This document shows, piece after piece, positions 43,437 to 51,895 of a stretch of 64,000 nucleotides of DNA (position 1 is the stretch's first letter; each line of letters opens with the position of its first letter). The stretch spans positions 6,028,091-6,092,090 of the forward strand of contig CP071065.1 in assembly GCA_017164015.1 (NCBI GenBank). The letters are read 5' to 3'. The translations under genes were made by a program, and so were the position numbers. The notes under the pieces are model-generated. The model was not told where the DNA came from. It was given only the letters and a program-made list of their open reading frames with translations, and did no database searches. Source of the stretch: Nostoc sp. UHCC 0702 (GTDB lineage: Bacteria > Cyanobacteriota > Cyanobacteriia > Cyanobacteriales > Nostocaceae).

Positions 43437-43664
43437 TTATTTAATTGTCTGTTTTAGTAACGCTTTCTCTTGGGCTGTAAAACTATCGCAATCATAATAA
43501 CTAGAACCCCAACCTAATTCATGAACTGAGTATTTACCCAGTAGATTAAGTGCTTCACCTTGGTTGCGAACCGCATAAAGCCACTTGCCTCTTATTTTGA
43601 CGGATTCACTTTCTTTAACATCATTATTCTTGTAGCTCTTGATAGGACTTTTACCTGCAAGCAT
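43437..43664 (-). CDS. Hypothetical 75-aa protein within the IS element
   Basis: The frame runs MLAGKSPIKSYKNNDVKESE, then VKIRGKWLYAVRNQGEALNL, LGKYSVHELGWGSSYYDCDS and FTAQEKALLKQTIK. The composition is protein-like, with aromatic residues and a mixed alpha/beta feel; it has no resemblance to a transposase. It is 33 bp upstream of tnpB on the same strand and could be co-transcribed with it. It may be a passenger gene or a decayed chromosomal gene that the element inserted beside. Function unknown. Confidence 0.55.
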   Translation of the reverse strand: MLAGKSPIKSYKNNDVKESESVKIRGKWLYAVRNQGEALNLLGKYSVHELGWGSSYYDCDSFTAQEKALLKQTIK

Positions 43665-43713
43665 AATATTTAGACCTGATTAGATGCTTTTCTTTATTCT
43701 AGTGTCATATCCT

Positions 43714-43730
43714 CAATAGGTACGACCTAT
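43714..43730. promoter_or_regulatory. Palindrome AATAGGT-ACG-ACCTATT in the divergent tnpA promoter region
   Basis: A perfect 7-bp inverted repeat about 30 bases upstream of the tnpA start and 50 bases upstream of the minus-strand ORF start. Its position in the short divergent region suggests an operator or structural site. Regulatory function is inferred. Confidence 0.4.
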
Positions 43731-43758
43731 TGACCATAGATTTATATAAAGTTTACAT

Positions 43759-44154
43759 ATGCCAGGAAAATACAGGCACAAGACAACATCAGTCACTCTG
43801 ATTAATTACCATTTCGTGTGGATACCAAAAAGACGCAAAAAAGTATTAGTTGGAAATGTCGCTATCAGGCTTGAGGAATTGCTTTATGAAAAAACAAAAG
43901 AGCTAGAGTCTGAGATTCTAGCTCTTGAAATTATCGAAGACCATGTACATCTTTTTGTTAGCTGTCCTCCGACCTTAGCTCCAGACCAAATTATGTTTAG
44001 ATTGAAGGGATATACATCCAGGATACTAAGGCAAGAGTTTCCACATTTATTAAGATTGCCCTGAATGTGGACAAGAAGTTATTTTTGTGGAACGGCTGGG
44101 GATGCTTCAAGTGAGACAATCAAAAAGTATATTGCTAATCAAAAAACTCGCTAA
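43759..44154 (+). pseudogene. tnpA: IS200-type Y1 transposase tnpA, interrupted by one in-frame TGA
   Basis: The frame reads MPGKYRHKTTSVTLINYHFV, then the HUH motif DHVHLFV (His62, His64) and MFRLKGYTSRILRQEFPHLL, and meets TGA at codon 102 (44062-44064). In the same frame after it the protein continues MWTRSYFCGTAGDASSETIK, then KYIANQKTR and a TAA at 44152. The relic therefore covers all 131 codons, with the catalytic Tyr (codon 124) behind the stop. One base change (TCA to TGA, Ser expected) explains it. TnpA should be inactive unless the stop is read through or the halves assemble. Confidence 0.85.
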
Positions 44155-44167
44155 GGGAGTTCCAATA

Positions 44168-44266
44168 AAAAAAATGTCCCACCGTCGCTTTCGCCCCTTC
44201 GGGGCGAAAGCCCCAATATATCAACACTATGTCCAAAATATTTATGATCCGGTGGGACATTTTTTT
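44168..44266. terminator. Large nested hairpin with T-runs on both strands (bidirectional terminator or IS left end)
   Basis: The outer stem AAAAAAATGTCCCACC (44168-44183) pairs perfectly with GGTGGGACATTTTTTT (44251-44266). Inside it, GCTTTCGCCCC-TTC-GGGGCGAAAGC (44187-44211) forms an 11-bp hairpin. Oligo-T follows the outer stem on both strands, so it can terminate both tnpA and the convergent aspA. Confidence 0.7.
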
Positions 44267-44333
44267 CTTTGCAGGTGCCTAATAATGAGACTGCACCTAA
44301 AGGTGCTACACATTCATCCCACCCCTGAAGGAC

Positions 44334-44371
44334 GCAACAGACTGAAAATTTTTGGATTTTCAGTCTGTTGC
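44334..44371. repeat. 16-bp hairpin downstream of aspA
   Basis: GCAACAGACTGAAAAT (44334-44349) pairs with ATTTTCAGTCTGTTGC (44356-44371) with a 6-nt loop. No T-run. It may be an aspA 3' RNA structure or part of the left end of the IS element. Confidence 0.6.
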
Positions 44372-44448
44372 TGGTGGGCTTTCTGCTCCAATACTTGTAA
44401 CGCTAGTTGATAACCTTGTTCAGCACTGTGGTTCGTAAAAAATTTTTC

Positions 44449-45870
44449 TTATTCTGGACTCAGAGGTAAAATACCACTCATCTGTTCTAGATTTAATACA
44501 GTAGCTAATTCTGCCTCACTCATGAGTCCGTGTTCTAAAACAATTTGCCGTAAAGATTTGCCAGTTTCTAGAGATTCCTTAGCAACATTAGCTGCATTCA
44601 AATAACCAATGTGGGTATTAAGTGCGGTTACTAAAGCTAAACTACCTTCAGCGTATGCTAGACAACGTTCTCGGTTGGCGGTAATTCCTTGGATGCAACG
44701 TTCCGTGAGGGCGGCGATGGTATTACCCAGAATTTCGATACTGTGAATTAGGTTATAGGCAATCAGCGGCATCATCACATTCAATTCTAATTGTCCGGCT
44801 TGGGCGGCAAGAGCGATCGCATTGTCGTAACCCATCACCTGAAAACACACCATCGATGTCATCTCTGCCATCACTGGGTTATATTTCCCTGGCATAATTG
44901 AGGAACCTGGTTGTACGGGCGGTAGTTGAATTTCCTTCAAACCGGTTTTAGGCCCGGAATCCATTAGCCGCAAATCGTGGGAAATTTTGACTAAATCCTG
45001 GGCTAAGTTGCGTAAAGCGCCAGAAACATTGACAAATGGGGCCATACTCTGCATTGCTGCCATGAGGTGAGGCGCAGGTTCTAGGGGAGTGGCAATCAAT
45101 TCTCTGAGAATTTCTACCACACGGGCGCGATATTGGGGATGAGTATTCAAGCCAGTACCAATAGCACTACCTCCCAAACCCAGCACCATCAAATCACCAG
45201 AGGCGGTGTAAATCCGGTTTTGGTGTTCTGCCAAAATTTGCGCCCAAGCGCGAAAATTCTCACCCAATAGCACTGGTACAGCATCTTGCATGTGAGTTCT
45301 GCCGGATCTGACGATATCTTGAAATTCTACAGCTTTGTTTTCTAAGGCTGCGATCGCTTTCTCTAAAGCTGGGTGTAGTGTGTGAGAAAGTGCCAATAAG
45401 CCACCGATGCGGATTGCCGTGGGAATCACATCGTTGGTAGACTGTCCATAATTTACATGGTCATTGGGACTAACGCGCTTGTAATTGCCCTTTTCGTCGC
45501 CAAGAATTTCTAAAGCTCGATTTGCTAGAACTTCGTTGACATTCATGTGGTGGGAAGTCCCAGCCCCCGCTTGATAGACATCCACAACAAATTGCTCGCG
45601 GAAATTACCCGCTAGAATTTCATCTGTGGCTTGTACAATTGCCTGACTAATATTTTGGGGAATACAATTCAGTTCACCATTGACAATAGCTGTAGCTTTT
45701 TTGATTAATAAGCAAGCATCTACGTAAGTAGGTAAAGGCTTGATGCCGCTGATGGGGAAGTTTTCTGTAGCCCGTAGTGTTTGAATGCCGTAGTAAACGC
45801 TACTAGGAATTTGGCGATCGCCCATTGAATCGCGTTCAATGCGGAATTGGGAATTATCTTGTTGCGTCAT
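44449..45870 (-). CDS. aspA: Aspartate ammonia-lyase
   Basis: 473 residues. The N-terminal FRIERDSMGDRQIPSSVYYG and TLRATENFPISG follow AspA and not fumarase. Catalytic and signature regions are GAGTSHHMNVNEVLANRALE, SPNDHVNYGQSTNDVIPTAI, SGRTHMQDAVPV and the mobile-loop signature GSSIMPGKYNPV (usually GKVNPV). It interconverts aspartate with fumarate and ammonia, linking nitrogen and carbon metabolism. It is divergent from pgsA. The Tyr in the signature is a small oddity outside the catalytic Ser. Confidence 0.92.
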   Translation of the reverse strand: MTQQDNSQFRIERDSMGDRQIPSSVYYGIQTLRATENFPISGIKPLPTYVDACLLIKKATAIVNGELNCIPQNISQAIVQATDEILAGNFREQFVVDVYQAGAGTSHHMNVNEVLANRALEILGDEKGNYKRVSPNDHVNYGQSTNDVIPTAIRIGGLLALSHTLHPALEKAIAALENKAVEFQDIVRSGRTHMQDAVPVLLGENFRAWAQILAEHQNRIYTASGDLMVLGLGGSAIGTGLNTHPQYRARVVEILRELIATPLEPAPHLMAAMQSMAPFVNVSGALRNLAQDLVKISHDLRLMDSGPKTGLKEIQLPPVQPGSSIMPGKYNPVMAEMTSMVCFQVMGYDNAIALAAQAGQLELNVMMPLIAYNLIHSIEILGNTIAALTERCIQGITANRERCLAYAEGSLALVTALNTHIGYLNAANVAKESLETGKSLRQIVLEHGLMSEAELATVLNLEQMSGILPLSPE

Positions 45871-45954
45871 AGAATTATTTGGAGAATCTCAAGAAAGCGT
45901 GATGAGAATAATCTCACGCAAAGGCGCAAAGGCGCAAAGAAGAATATAAATAAG
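45871..45954. repeat. CTCACGCAAAGGCGCAAAG repeat in the aspA-pgsA leader
   Basis: Direct GGCGCAAA units (45914-45940) within a short divergent region. The open frame of pgsA extends through it upstream, but the family start is at 45955. Confidence 0.55.
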
Positions 45955-46473
45955 ATGACGCTGCCAAATTGGATTACTTTCTCTCGGCTTCTGGGTGTAC
46001 CGTTTCTGCTTTATGGTTTGTACAACCCCACATCGCAAGCTAGATGGATATGCTTGACAATTTTTCTGATTGCTGCATTGACTGATTGGTTAGATGGGTA
46101 TTTGGCACGGAAACTCAACCAAATTAGCGATTTGGGTAAGTTTCTTGACCCTTTGGTGGATAAATTTCTGGTGCTTGCGCCGTTGATGGTGTTGATTGAG
46201 TTAGGCAAAGTTCCGGCTTGGGGAGTGTTTTTAATTTTAGCGCGGGAATTAGCGATCGCTGGTTGGCGGGTAAATCAAACTAAAATTACGGGGGCGAATA
46301 TTTGGGGGAAACTCAAAACTGTGAGTCAAATCATTGCGATCGCACTTTTAATTGCACCTTTATCACAAGAATGGCAAATTGTATCTTTAATTGCTTTTTG
46401 GATTTCTGTTGCCTTAACTTTAATATCTGGAGGTATTTATCTTTTACCGCCAAAAGTCAGTACTGCTGAATGA
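45955..46473 (+). CDS. pgsA: CDP-diacylglycerol-glycerol-3-phosphate 3-phosphatidyltransferase
   Basis: 172 residues from the ATG at 45955 (MTLPNWITFSRLLGVPFLLY); codons further upstream are repeat-derived. The CDP-alcohol phosphotransferase motif is complete: DWLDGYLARKLNQISDLGKF followed by LDPLVDK. Four to five transmembrane helices are visible. It makes phosphatidylglycerophosphate, the precursor of phosphatidylglycerol, an essential thylakoid lipid. Neighbouring aspA is divergent and unrelated in function. Confidence 0.94.
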   Translation: MTLPNWITFSRLLGVPFLLYGLYNPTSQARWICLTIFLIAALTDWLDGYLARKLNQISDLGKFLDPLVDKFLVLAPLMVLIELGKVPAWGVFLILARELAIAGWRVNQTKITGANIWGKLKTVSQIIAIALLIAPLSQEWQIVSLIAFWISVALTLISGGIYLLPPKVSTAE

Positions 46474-46817
46474 GAAAAGAATAAAACTGCAATACTAAGT
46501 AATACGATTTCACGAAATTCTTGATACAAATTACTTTTCTTTCTCCCCCAGCCTCCCCAGCTTGCCATCTGTATCAATCTTAAGGTGAAACGGTATAAGT
46601 CGGTGGGGAAAATAGTGTGATTGCTTGTGCTGAGTCAGCAATAACGGAATTATAGTTCCGGTATGTACAAGTATGGCGATAAACTTAAACTAAATCCAGG
46701 CAATAGATTTTCACCAGATAATTATGTGGGAAGGTTTCGTACTTCTACATCTTGCCTTTGGTGATAAATTTCCGCTTTTTTTGCAAATATTTTCTTTTAG
46801 TTCGTGTGATCCTCAAC
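46474..46817. other. Intergenic region between convergent pgsA and rfbD
   Basis: About 340 bases. An imperfect inverted repeat (TAATACGATTTCAC near 46500 against GTGAAACGGTATAA near 46586) encloses a C-rich segment and may be another miniature element. The rest is AT-rich without coding potential. Confidence 0.45.
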
Positions 46818-47702
46818 CTAGTTATCAGCAGCTAATACTAACTCTAAAGCCTTCTGCCAATCTGGTATAAACAGCCCAAAAGTATTAGACAATTTATCAC
46901 TATTTAATAAAGAATAAGCTGGTCTTTTGGCTGCTGTGGGATAATCTTTGGATGTAATTGCTATTAACTTCTGCAACTTTCGCTCACTGTGTTGGACATC
47001 ATGGGCAAAAATCGCCTGAGCAAATCCATACCAGCTAGTTTGTCCGCTAGCTGTTAGGTGATAAAGTCCACCTTTGCTAGTGAGAAAACTAGATACATTT
47101 TGTTGAGCTTGAGATAAAATTAGGGCTGTAATTTCAGCGATCGCACGACTCCAAGTTGGTGCGCCGATTTGGTCGTTAACAACTTTGATTTCTTCCCGTT
47201 CCTGACTCAGCTTTTGCATAGTTAGTAAAAAGTTTTTACCTCGCAACCCGTAAACCCAACTGGTACGTAAAATTAAGTGCGGTATTCCAACAGCTGCGAT
47301 CGCTTGTTCACCGACTAATTTTGTTTTACCGTAAATGTTTTGTGGGTTAGGTTGATCTGACTCCGTGTAAGGAGTTGTATTTGTACCATCAAATACATAA
47401 TCGCTGGAATAGTGAATCATCGCTGCACCTATTCGCTTTGCGGATTCGGCGATGATACCAGGGGCAATACCATTAGTCGCCATTACCAATTCTGGTTCTG
47501 ACTCTGCTTTATCTACCGCTGTGTAAGCAGCTGGATTAACTATCAAGTCGGGTTTTACTTCCTGGATAATCCGACGAATGCTATTTGGTTGAGTTAAATC
47601 CATCTCGTTACGCCTTAGAGGAATCACCTCACCCACAGTCATCAGGGTACGTTGCAATTCCCAGCCTACCTGTCCTGTGACACCTGTCAAGAGTATTTTC
47701 AT
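46818..47702 (-). CDS. rfbD: dTDP-4-dehydrorhamnose reductase
   Basis: 294 residues. It is an extended SDR protein with MKILLTGVTGQVGWELQRTL (NADPH-binding), DLIVNPAAYTAVDKAESEPE, the active-site YGKTKLVGEQ (Tyr-xxx-Lys), LRTSWVYG and the C-terminal RPAYSLLNSDKL. It catalyses the last step of dTDP-L-rhamnose synthesis for surface polysaccharides. The other rml genes are not in the window. It belongs to a region rich in nucleotide-sugar genes (46.8-57.6 kb). Confidence 0.94.
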   Translation of the reverse strand: MKILLTGVTGQVGWELQRTLMTVGEVIPLRRNEMDLTQPNSIRRIIQEVKPDLIVNPAAYTAVDKAESEPELVMATNGIAPGIIAESAKRIGAAMIHYSSDYVFDGTNTTPYTESDQPNPQNIYGKTKLVGEQAIAAVGIPHLILRTSWVYGLRGKNFLLTMQKLSQEREEIKVVNDQIGAPTWSRAIAEITALILSQAQQNVSSFLTSKGGLYHLTASGQTSWYGFAQAIFAHDVQHSERKLQKLIAITSKDYPTAAKRPAYSLLNSDKLSNTFGLFIPDWQKALELVLAADN

Positions 47703-48005
47703 GTAAAAATAGCTGTGTTTTGCAGTAAATTAACAACTTAATTTTTACTAGAACTTACACAAAATTAAACCCTATTTTAGGCAAGTTATAAATTGCTACA
47801 TGAAAATAAGAGTTTCGGCTATTGTTTGCGTAAGCCCTAGCAGAAAGGATGGGTTCAGTTGGAATTGGCGCTTGCGATCGCTAAATTGAGATTGAGGCTT
47901 CTTTGGTATCGTCGAAAAAGCTAGTTCTAGGAACTACAAAAAAGAAATTATCCAATTTCAGCATCAAACACAAGTATTGAATTTTACTAGCCTCACCAAA
48001 AGTCC
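47703..48005. other. Intergenic region with an ACTTACGCAAA inverted-repeat element
   Basis: CTTACACAAA (47754-47763) faces TTTGCGTAAG (47825-47834), a 10-bp inverted repeat with one mismatch around about 60 bases. A single end of the same type, ACTTACGCAAAACTACACCCTA-like, occurs near 36368. The remainder is AT-rich with no gene. Confidence 0.5.
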
Positions 48006-48941
48006 TTAAGCTTGTAAAATCTCCTCGTCCAGAGAAAAATCTACTTCAGCTTTATCTTGTCCATTGACCAGATAATCATTTTCAAAGGCATCAGTCAGCC
48101 CGGAAATCAAATCATATTCAGGCTGCCAATTTAATTCTGCCGTAGCCTTGTTCACCGATGCAAAGAAATGCTGCACTCGCAATGGAAAAGCTTTGCGCTT
48201 GCCAAAATCAAATTTTTTCGGGTCGTAATTAATAATTTTTACAGCATCGGGTGATTTGCCAGCAGCAACAGCACAAGCAGAGGCTAGACCATTAAAAGTG
48301 ACATAGCGATCGCCTGAAATATTATAAATCTGTCGTACTGCCTGCTGATTGCCCAAAACTTGAGTCATGGCTTGTGCCAAATCTAGTACATGTCCTAGCT
48401 GAGTGATATGTAACCCGTTACCAGGGATAGGAATTGGGCGATCGCGCACAATTCTATCAAAAAACCAACTTTCCAACTCATTATAGTTACGCGGCCCGTA
48501 AATGTAGGTTGGACGAATAGAAGTAAAAGGCAACCCCTGTTGAATTAGGTAAGCTTCTGTTTCATGTTTACCCCGGTGGCGACTTTTGGGATCTACTGCA
48601 TCGCCCTCTACATGAGGCAATTGGTCAGATTTGAGATACACCCCCGCAGAACTCATATAGACAAAATGCTGCACCCGGTCAATAAAAATTTCTGCCAAAG
48701 GTTGAGTATCTGTGAGTTCCCGTCCATTATTGTCAAAAATGGCATCAAAATTTTCTCTTGATAATTTTTCTTTGAGCTGAGTGGCATCAGTGCGATCACC
48801 TATAATTTGTTTTACTCCCTGCAAAGAAGGTGCAGGACGATTACCACGATTGAACAATACTACATCATGTCCTTGTTCCACTAGCAGTTGAGTCAAGTAG
48901 ACACCAATGAACCTAGTACCACCAATAATCAAAATTCGCAT
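48006..48941 (-). CDS. CSP41-like NAD-dependent epimerase/dehydratase
   Basis: 311 residues. Atypical SDR: MRILIIGGTRFIGVYLTQLL, VLFNRGNRPAPSLQGVKQIIG, DNNGRELTDTQPLAE, the active-site-like YMSSAGVYLKS, and SIRPTYIYGPRNYNELESWF. This pattern matches the cyanobacterial relatives of chloroplast CSP41b, RNA-binding endoribonuclease-type proteins, better than sugar epimerases. Its place within the polysaccharide region would favour a sugar role, so the assignment stays open between the two. Confidence 0.85.
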   Translation of the reverse strand: MRILIIGGTRFIGVYLTQLLVEQGHDVVLFNRGNRPAPSLQGVKQIIGDRTDATQLKEKLSRENFDAIFDNNGRELTDTQPLAEIFIDRVQHFVYMSSAGVYLKSDQLPHVEGDAVDPKSRHRGKHETEAYLIQQGLPFTSIRPTYIYGPRNYNELESWFFDRIVRDRPIPIPGNGLHITQLGHVLDLAQAMTQVLGNQQAVRQIYNISGDRYVTFNGLASACAVAAGKSPDAVKIINYDPKKFDFGKRKAFPLRVQHFFASVNKATAELNWQPEYDLISGLTDAFENDYLVNGQDKAEVDFSLDEEILQA

Positions 48942-49369
48942 AAATTCCTACTTCTTATGTCAAATGCTTACGGACTGGGGACTGGGGGCTGGGGACTGGG
49001 TACTAGGAACTTGGGACTGGGGAACTCAGGGCCCCCACGACCAAAGGGAGGAGCCACTGCGTTGCGCGGGTTTCCCGCGTTGTAGCAAGTGGCGTTGGGG
49101 TAATGGTGCATTGGGGACTGGGAAACATTTAAAAAAGTACTTTTCCCAAAGCCCAATCTCTAATCCCCAGTACCCGATACCCAGTACCCGATACCCAGTA
49201 CCCAATCCCCAATCTGAGGTTATCAGGTTGCAGCATCCCTCTGGAACCTCTGGGGGAAGAATTACGTCTGTTGCTCAACCTGGGGTGCTTCCCGTTGGTT
49301 GATCGCAAAGGGAAACTTTTCAGTTAACCTCAAATTGCTTTACGTATTTTCTACATTTTAAAGTTAGCT
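48942..49369. repeat. Repeat cluster with GC-rich core copy and complementary arms
   Basis: The G-rich arm GGGGACTGGGGGCTGGGG begins near 48976. The core copy GGGGAACTCAGGGCCCCC (49019-49036, one mismatch) is followed by a palindrome TTGCGCGGGTTTCCCGCG, and the C-rich arm CCCCAGTACCCGATACCC runs to about 49213. About 150 bases of ordinary sequence then precede the glycosyltransferase. This is the longest member of the family in the window. Confidence 0.7.
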
Positions 49370-50530
49370 GTGCCCTTGAAATACGCTCTGGTTCATGAGT
49401 GGCTGACACCGAAAGCCACTGGCGGTTCAGAACTGGTTGTACGGGAAATTCTGAATCACGTTAACGCTGATTTATATGCCCTGATTGACTTTGAATCTAG
49501 CAATCCTGAAAGTTATTTGTACAAACGTCAGATTGGTACGACGTTTCTCCAGCACTTTCCCTTTGCTCGCAACGGAGTGCAAAAGTATCTGCCTTTTTTA
49601 CCGTTGGCCATTGAGCAATTGGATTTGCGAGAGTATGATGTGATTTTGTCTTCATCCCATGCTGTAGCCAAAGGAGTCTTGACTAGGCCTGAGCAGTTGC
49701 ATATTTGTTACTGCCACAGCCCTATGCGCTACGCCTGGGATTTGACTTTTGATTATCTCCACCACAGCAAGTTGGGTAGTGGTGCAGTTGGGTGGGCAAC
49801 GCGATATCTACTGCATAGTTTGCGTCATTGGGATGTTTTAAGTGCAAATCGGGTTGATTACTTCATTGCTAATTCACAGCACATCGCTCGTCGCATTTGG
49901 CGCTGTTATCGCCGGTGTGCAACAGTCATTTATCCGCCAGTGAATATCGAAGCATTTCCCTTTTTTCCTCAAAAGGAGGATTTTTATTTGACTGTTTCCA
50001 GGTTGGAGAGTTACAAGCAAGTATCTTTAATAGTCAAAGCTTTTAATCAATTGCAACGGCCATTGGTAATTATTGGTACGGGTTCAGAAATGAAAAAAAT
50101 TCGTGAGATAGCCAACTCTAATATCCAAATACTAGGATGGCAGCCTGATGATGTGGTAAAAAAATATATGGCTAGGGCTAAGGCATTTGTGTATGCAGCT
50201 TGTGAAGATTTTGGCATTGCTTTAGTCGAGGCACAAGCTTGTGGTACTCCGGTAATTGCCTATGGTGCAGGTGGGGCCCTGGAAACAGTGCGAGATATCA
50301 ACTCCTGCGGGGATACAGGAACGGGTATCTTCTTCAGGATGCAAACAGAAGCAGCTTTAGTGGAGGCAGTAGAAAAATTTGAAAAGTATGAAAATTTGTT
50401 CAATCCTGAGTATTTGCGATCGCACTCTGCCCAGTTTTCACCGCAAATTTTCGCAGGACGCTACCTAGAATTTTTAAATAATTGCAAAGAGAAAAGACCA
50501 TCAATCCCAGAAAGGTCTGAATTTTTGTAA
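49370..50530 (+). CDS. GT4-family glycosyltransferase
   Basis: 386 residues, GTG start. N-terminal donor-side features are ALVHEWLTPKATGGSELVVR and LHICYCHSPMRYAWD. The retaining GT4 (GT-B) signature is EDFGIALVEAQACGTPVIAY with the E-x7-E pair, preceded by ILGWQPDDVVKKYMARAKAF. WbaZ-like mannosyltransferase relatives share the HSPMRYAWD motif. It likely adds a sugar, perhaps mannose, during exopolysaccharide or O-antigen repeat-unit assembly. A sugar-phosphate transferase follows about 95 bp downstream, then gmd and fcl. Confidence 0.92.
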   Translation: MPLKYALVHEWLTPKATGGSELVVREILNHVNADLYALIDFESSNPESYLYKRQIGTTFLQHFPFARNGVQKYLPFLPLAIEQLDLREYDVILSSSHAVAKGVLTRPEQLHICYCHSPMRYAWDLTFDYLHHSKLGSGAVGWATRYLLHSLRHWDVLSANRVDYFIANSQHIARRIWRCYRRCATVIYPPVNIEAFPFFPQKEDFYLTVSRLESYKQVSLIVKAFNQLQRPLVIIGTGSEMKKIREIANSNIQILGWQPDDVVKKYMARAKAFVYAACEDFGIALVEAQACGTPVIAYGAGGALETVRDINSCGDTGTGIFFRMQTEAALVEAVEKFEKYENLFNPEYLRSHSAQFSPQIFAGRYLEFLNNCKEKRPSIPERSEFL

Positions 50531-50624
50531 TCATTTTGTAGGCTTTTGGCAATTTTCCCCCAGAAGCACCTCCTTTTAGCTTTAAGATTGGGACTATGTG
50601 TGGTGTGGATTATTAAGGAGTATG

Positions 50625-51383
50625 ATGACTGCCCAGAGCTCACTCCTCTCCGGCAAGCGAGGCCTACGGCAAGACGCTAGAGCGTCTACACGTACTTTCT
50701 TAAAACGTGGCCAAAAAACAAAGATGCCCAAGGTCAAACCCAGAAGTTTGTCTAGTGAGGGTTTAAACGGAGAGTTTGCCAAGCGACTATTCGATATCGC
50801 ATTTTCGCTGTCAGTGTTAATTTTGTTCTTCCCTGTCTACTTAATTTTGGCCTTGCTGATTGCTTTCAGTTCAGAAGGCCCAATTTTTTATGTTCAGGAA
50901 CGGGTCGGTAAAAACTATAAATCCTTTAACTGCATTAAATTCCGAACAATGGTGAGCAATGCGGACGAAGTCCTAGTGCAAATCATGGAAACATCGCCTC
51001 AATTGCGGCAAGAATTTGAGAGCAGTTTCAAGCTGAAACAAGACCCGCGCATTACAAAAATTGGTCGATTTTTGCGAATTACTAGCTTAGACGAATTTCC
51101 CCAGTTTTGGAACGTTTTAAAAGGGGACATGAGTGTTGTCGGGCCACGGCCTTTAGTAGCGGAAGAATTACCAAAGTATGGTTGTCACATAGATCAGATC
51201 TTGACAATCCGACCAGGAATCACTGGATTGTGGCAAGTTTCTGGGCGGAATGACATTCCCTACCCTCGAAGAGTCCAAATAGACTTGCATTATGTCAAAT
51301 TTAGGAATTTTTGGCTCGATTTATGGATCATGTTGAAAACAATTGATGTAGTTATTATGCCCAAAAATAACGGAGCATACTGA
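50625..51383 (+). CDS. Polyprenyl-phosphate sugar-1-phosphate transferase with repeat-derived N-terminus
   Basis: 252 residues if the ATG at 50625 is used (AAGGAG lies 4 bases upstream; ATG 50622 and ATG 50724 are alternatives). The bacterial sugar transferase domain is complete: KRLFDIAFSLSVLILFFPVY (membrane helix), GPIFYVQERVGKNYKSFNCI, KFRTM, TSLDEFPQFWNVLKGDMSVV, GPRP and PGITGLWQVSGRND. It starts repeat-unit synthesis by loading a sugar phosphate onto the lipid carrier. Residues 4-25 (QSSLLSGKRGLRQDARAS) come from a dispersed palindromic repeat (GACGCT-AG-AGCGTC). Confidence 0.9.
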   Translation: MTAQSSLLSGKRGLRQDARASTRTFLKRGQKTKMPKVKPRSLSSEGLNGEFAKRLFDIAFSLSVLILFFPVYLILALLIAFSSEGPIFYVQERVGKNYKSFNCIKFRTMVSNADEVLVQIMETSPQLRQEFESSFKLKQDPRITKIGRFLRITSLDEFPQFWNVLKGDMSVVGPRPLVAEELPKYGCHIDQILTIRPGITGLWQVSGRNDIPYPRRVQIDLHYVKFRNFWLDLWIMLKTIDVVIMPKNNGAY

Positions 51384-51895
51384 AAAAAACTCAAATATTA
51401 TATGGGGCAGTGCCAGCCCCGACTCATGCTTTGCGGCAGTCAAAAGACATTTTGTCTATAATTTCTTGCAAAAATATCTTTTGCACTCTTGTAGGGGAAA
51501 GGCAAAAGGGATAGTATCGTTTCTAATTCTTTTTGCCCTTCTCCCTTTTAGCCCCCGAAGGACTTCCTTTTCACCCTTGCGCCTTTACCTTTTCTTGACT
51601 AATGCCATTTCTAACGCACAATCTCAGGTTGATTCAGTCTTAACAAAAACTCAGACTGTATGAAGTTTTGGCAAAGATTAAAAAATTTATCCCAAATCCC
51701 TTAACAATGTCAAGTTAAGCTTTTCAGATATGACTTGTTAAATTACTTTTTATTAAGTATATTTGTTTACGGAAAACTTTTGTATCAATAAAATAAACCC
51801 CGTAGGTTTCCCATTAGGCAATTTAGCCATTAGCTGCTAGGTTGTATCAATTAAACTGCAAGTACTTCATCAAAGACAACAAGGGATAATTGAGC
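51384..51895. other. Intergenic region upstream of gmd
   Basis: About 510 bases. An imperfect inverted repeat (GGGGAAAGGCAAAAGGG near 51494 against TTTTTGCCCTTCTCCC near 51530) resembles a terminator or dispersed repeat. The AT-rich right part should contain the gmd-fcl promoter, with AAGGGA upstream of the ATG as ribosome site. A short open frame at 51466-51663 crosses the repeat and is not accepted. Confidence 0.5.

Larger units (their letters stand above)
42190..44371. mobile_element. IS200/IS605-family insertion sequence with divergent tnpA and tnpB (tnpA broken)
   Basis: Divergent tnpA (plus) and tnpB (minus) is the arrangement of the IS605/IS608 type. A subterminal hairpin CCCACACCTT-G-AAGGTGTGGG (42195-42215) lies just beyond the tnpB stop, as expected for the right end and for the tnpB-linked guide RNA scaffold. 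On the tnpA side several hairpins (44168-44266, 44334-44371) may mark the left end. The boundaries are approximate, because these elements make no target duplication. An additional 75-codon ORF lies between the two genes. Confidence 0.75.

Noticed and set aside
48907..49302. Plus-strand open frame of 131 codons (and a shorter one at 48888)
   Set aside because: Repeat-cluster translation, overlapping the start of the CSP41-like gene in antisense.
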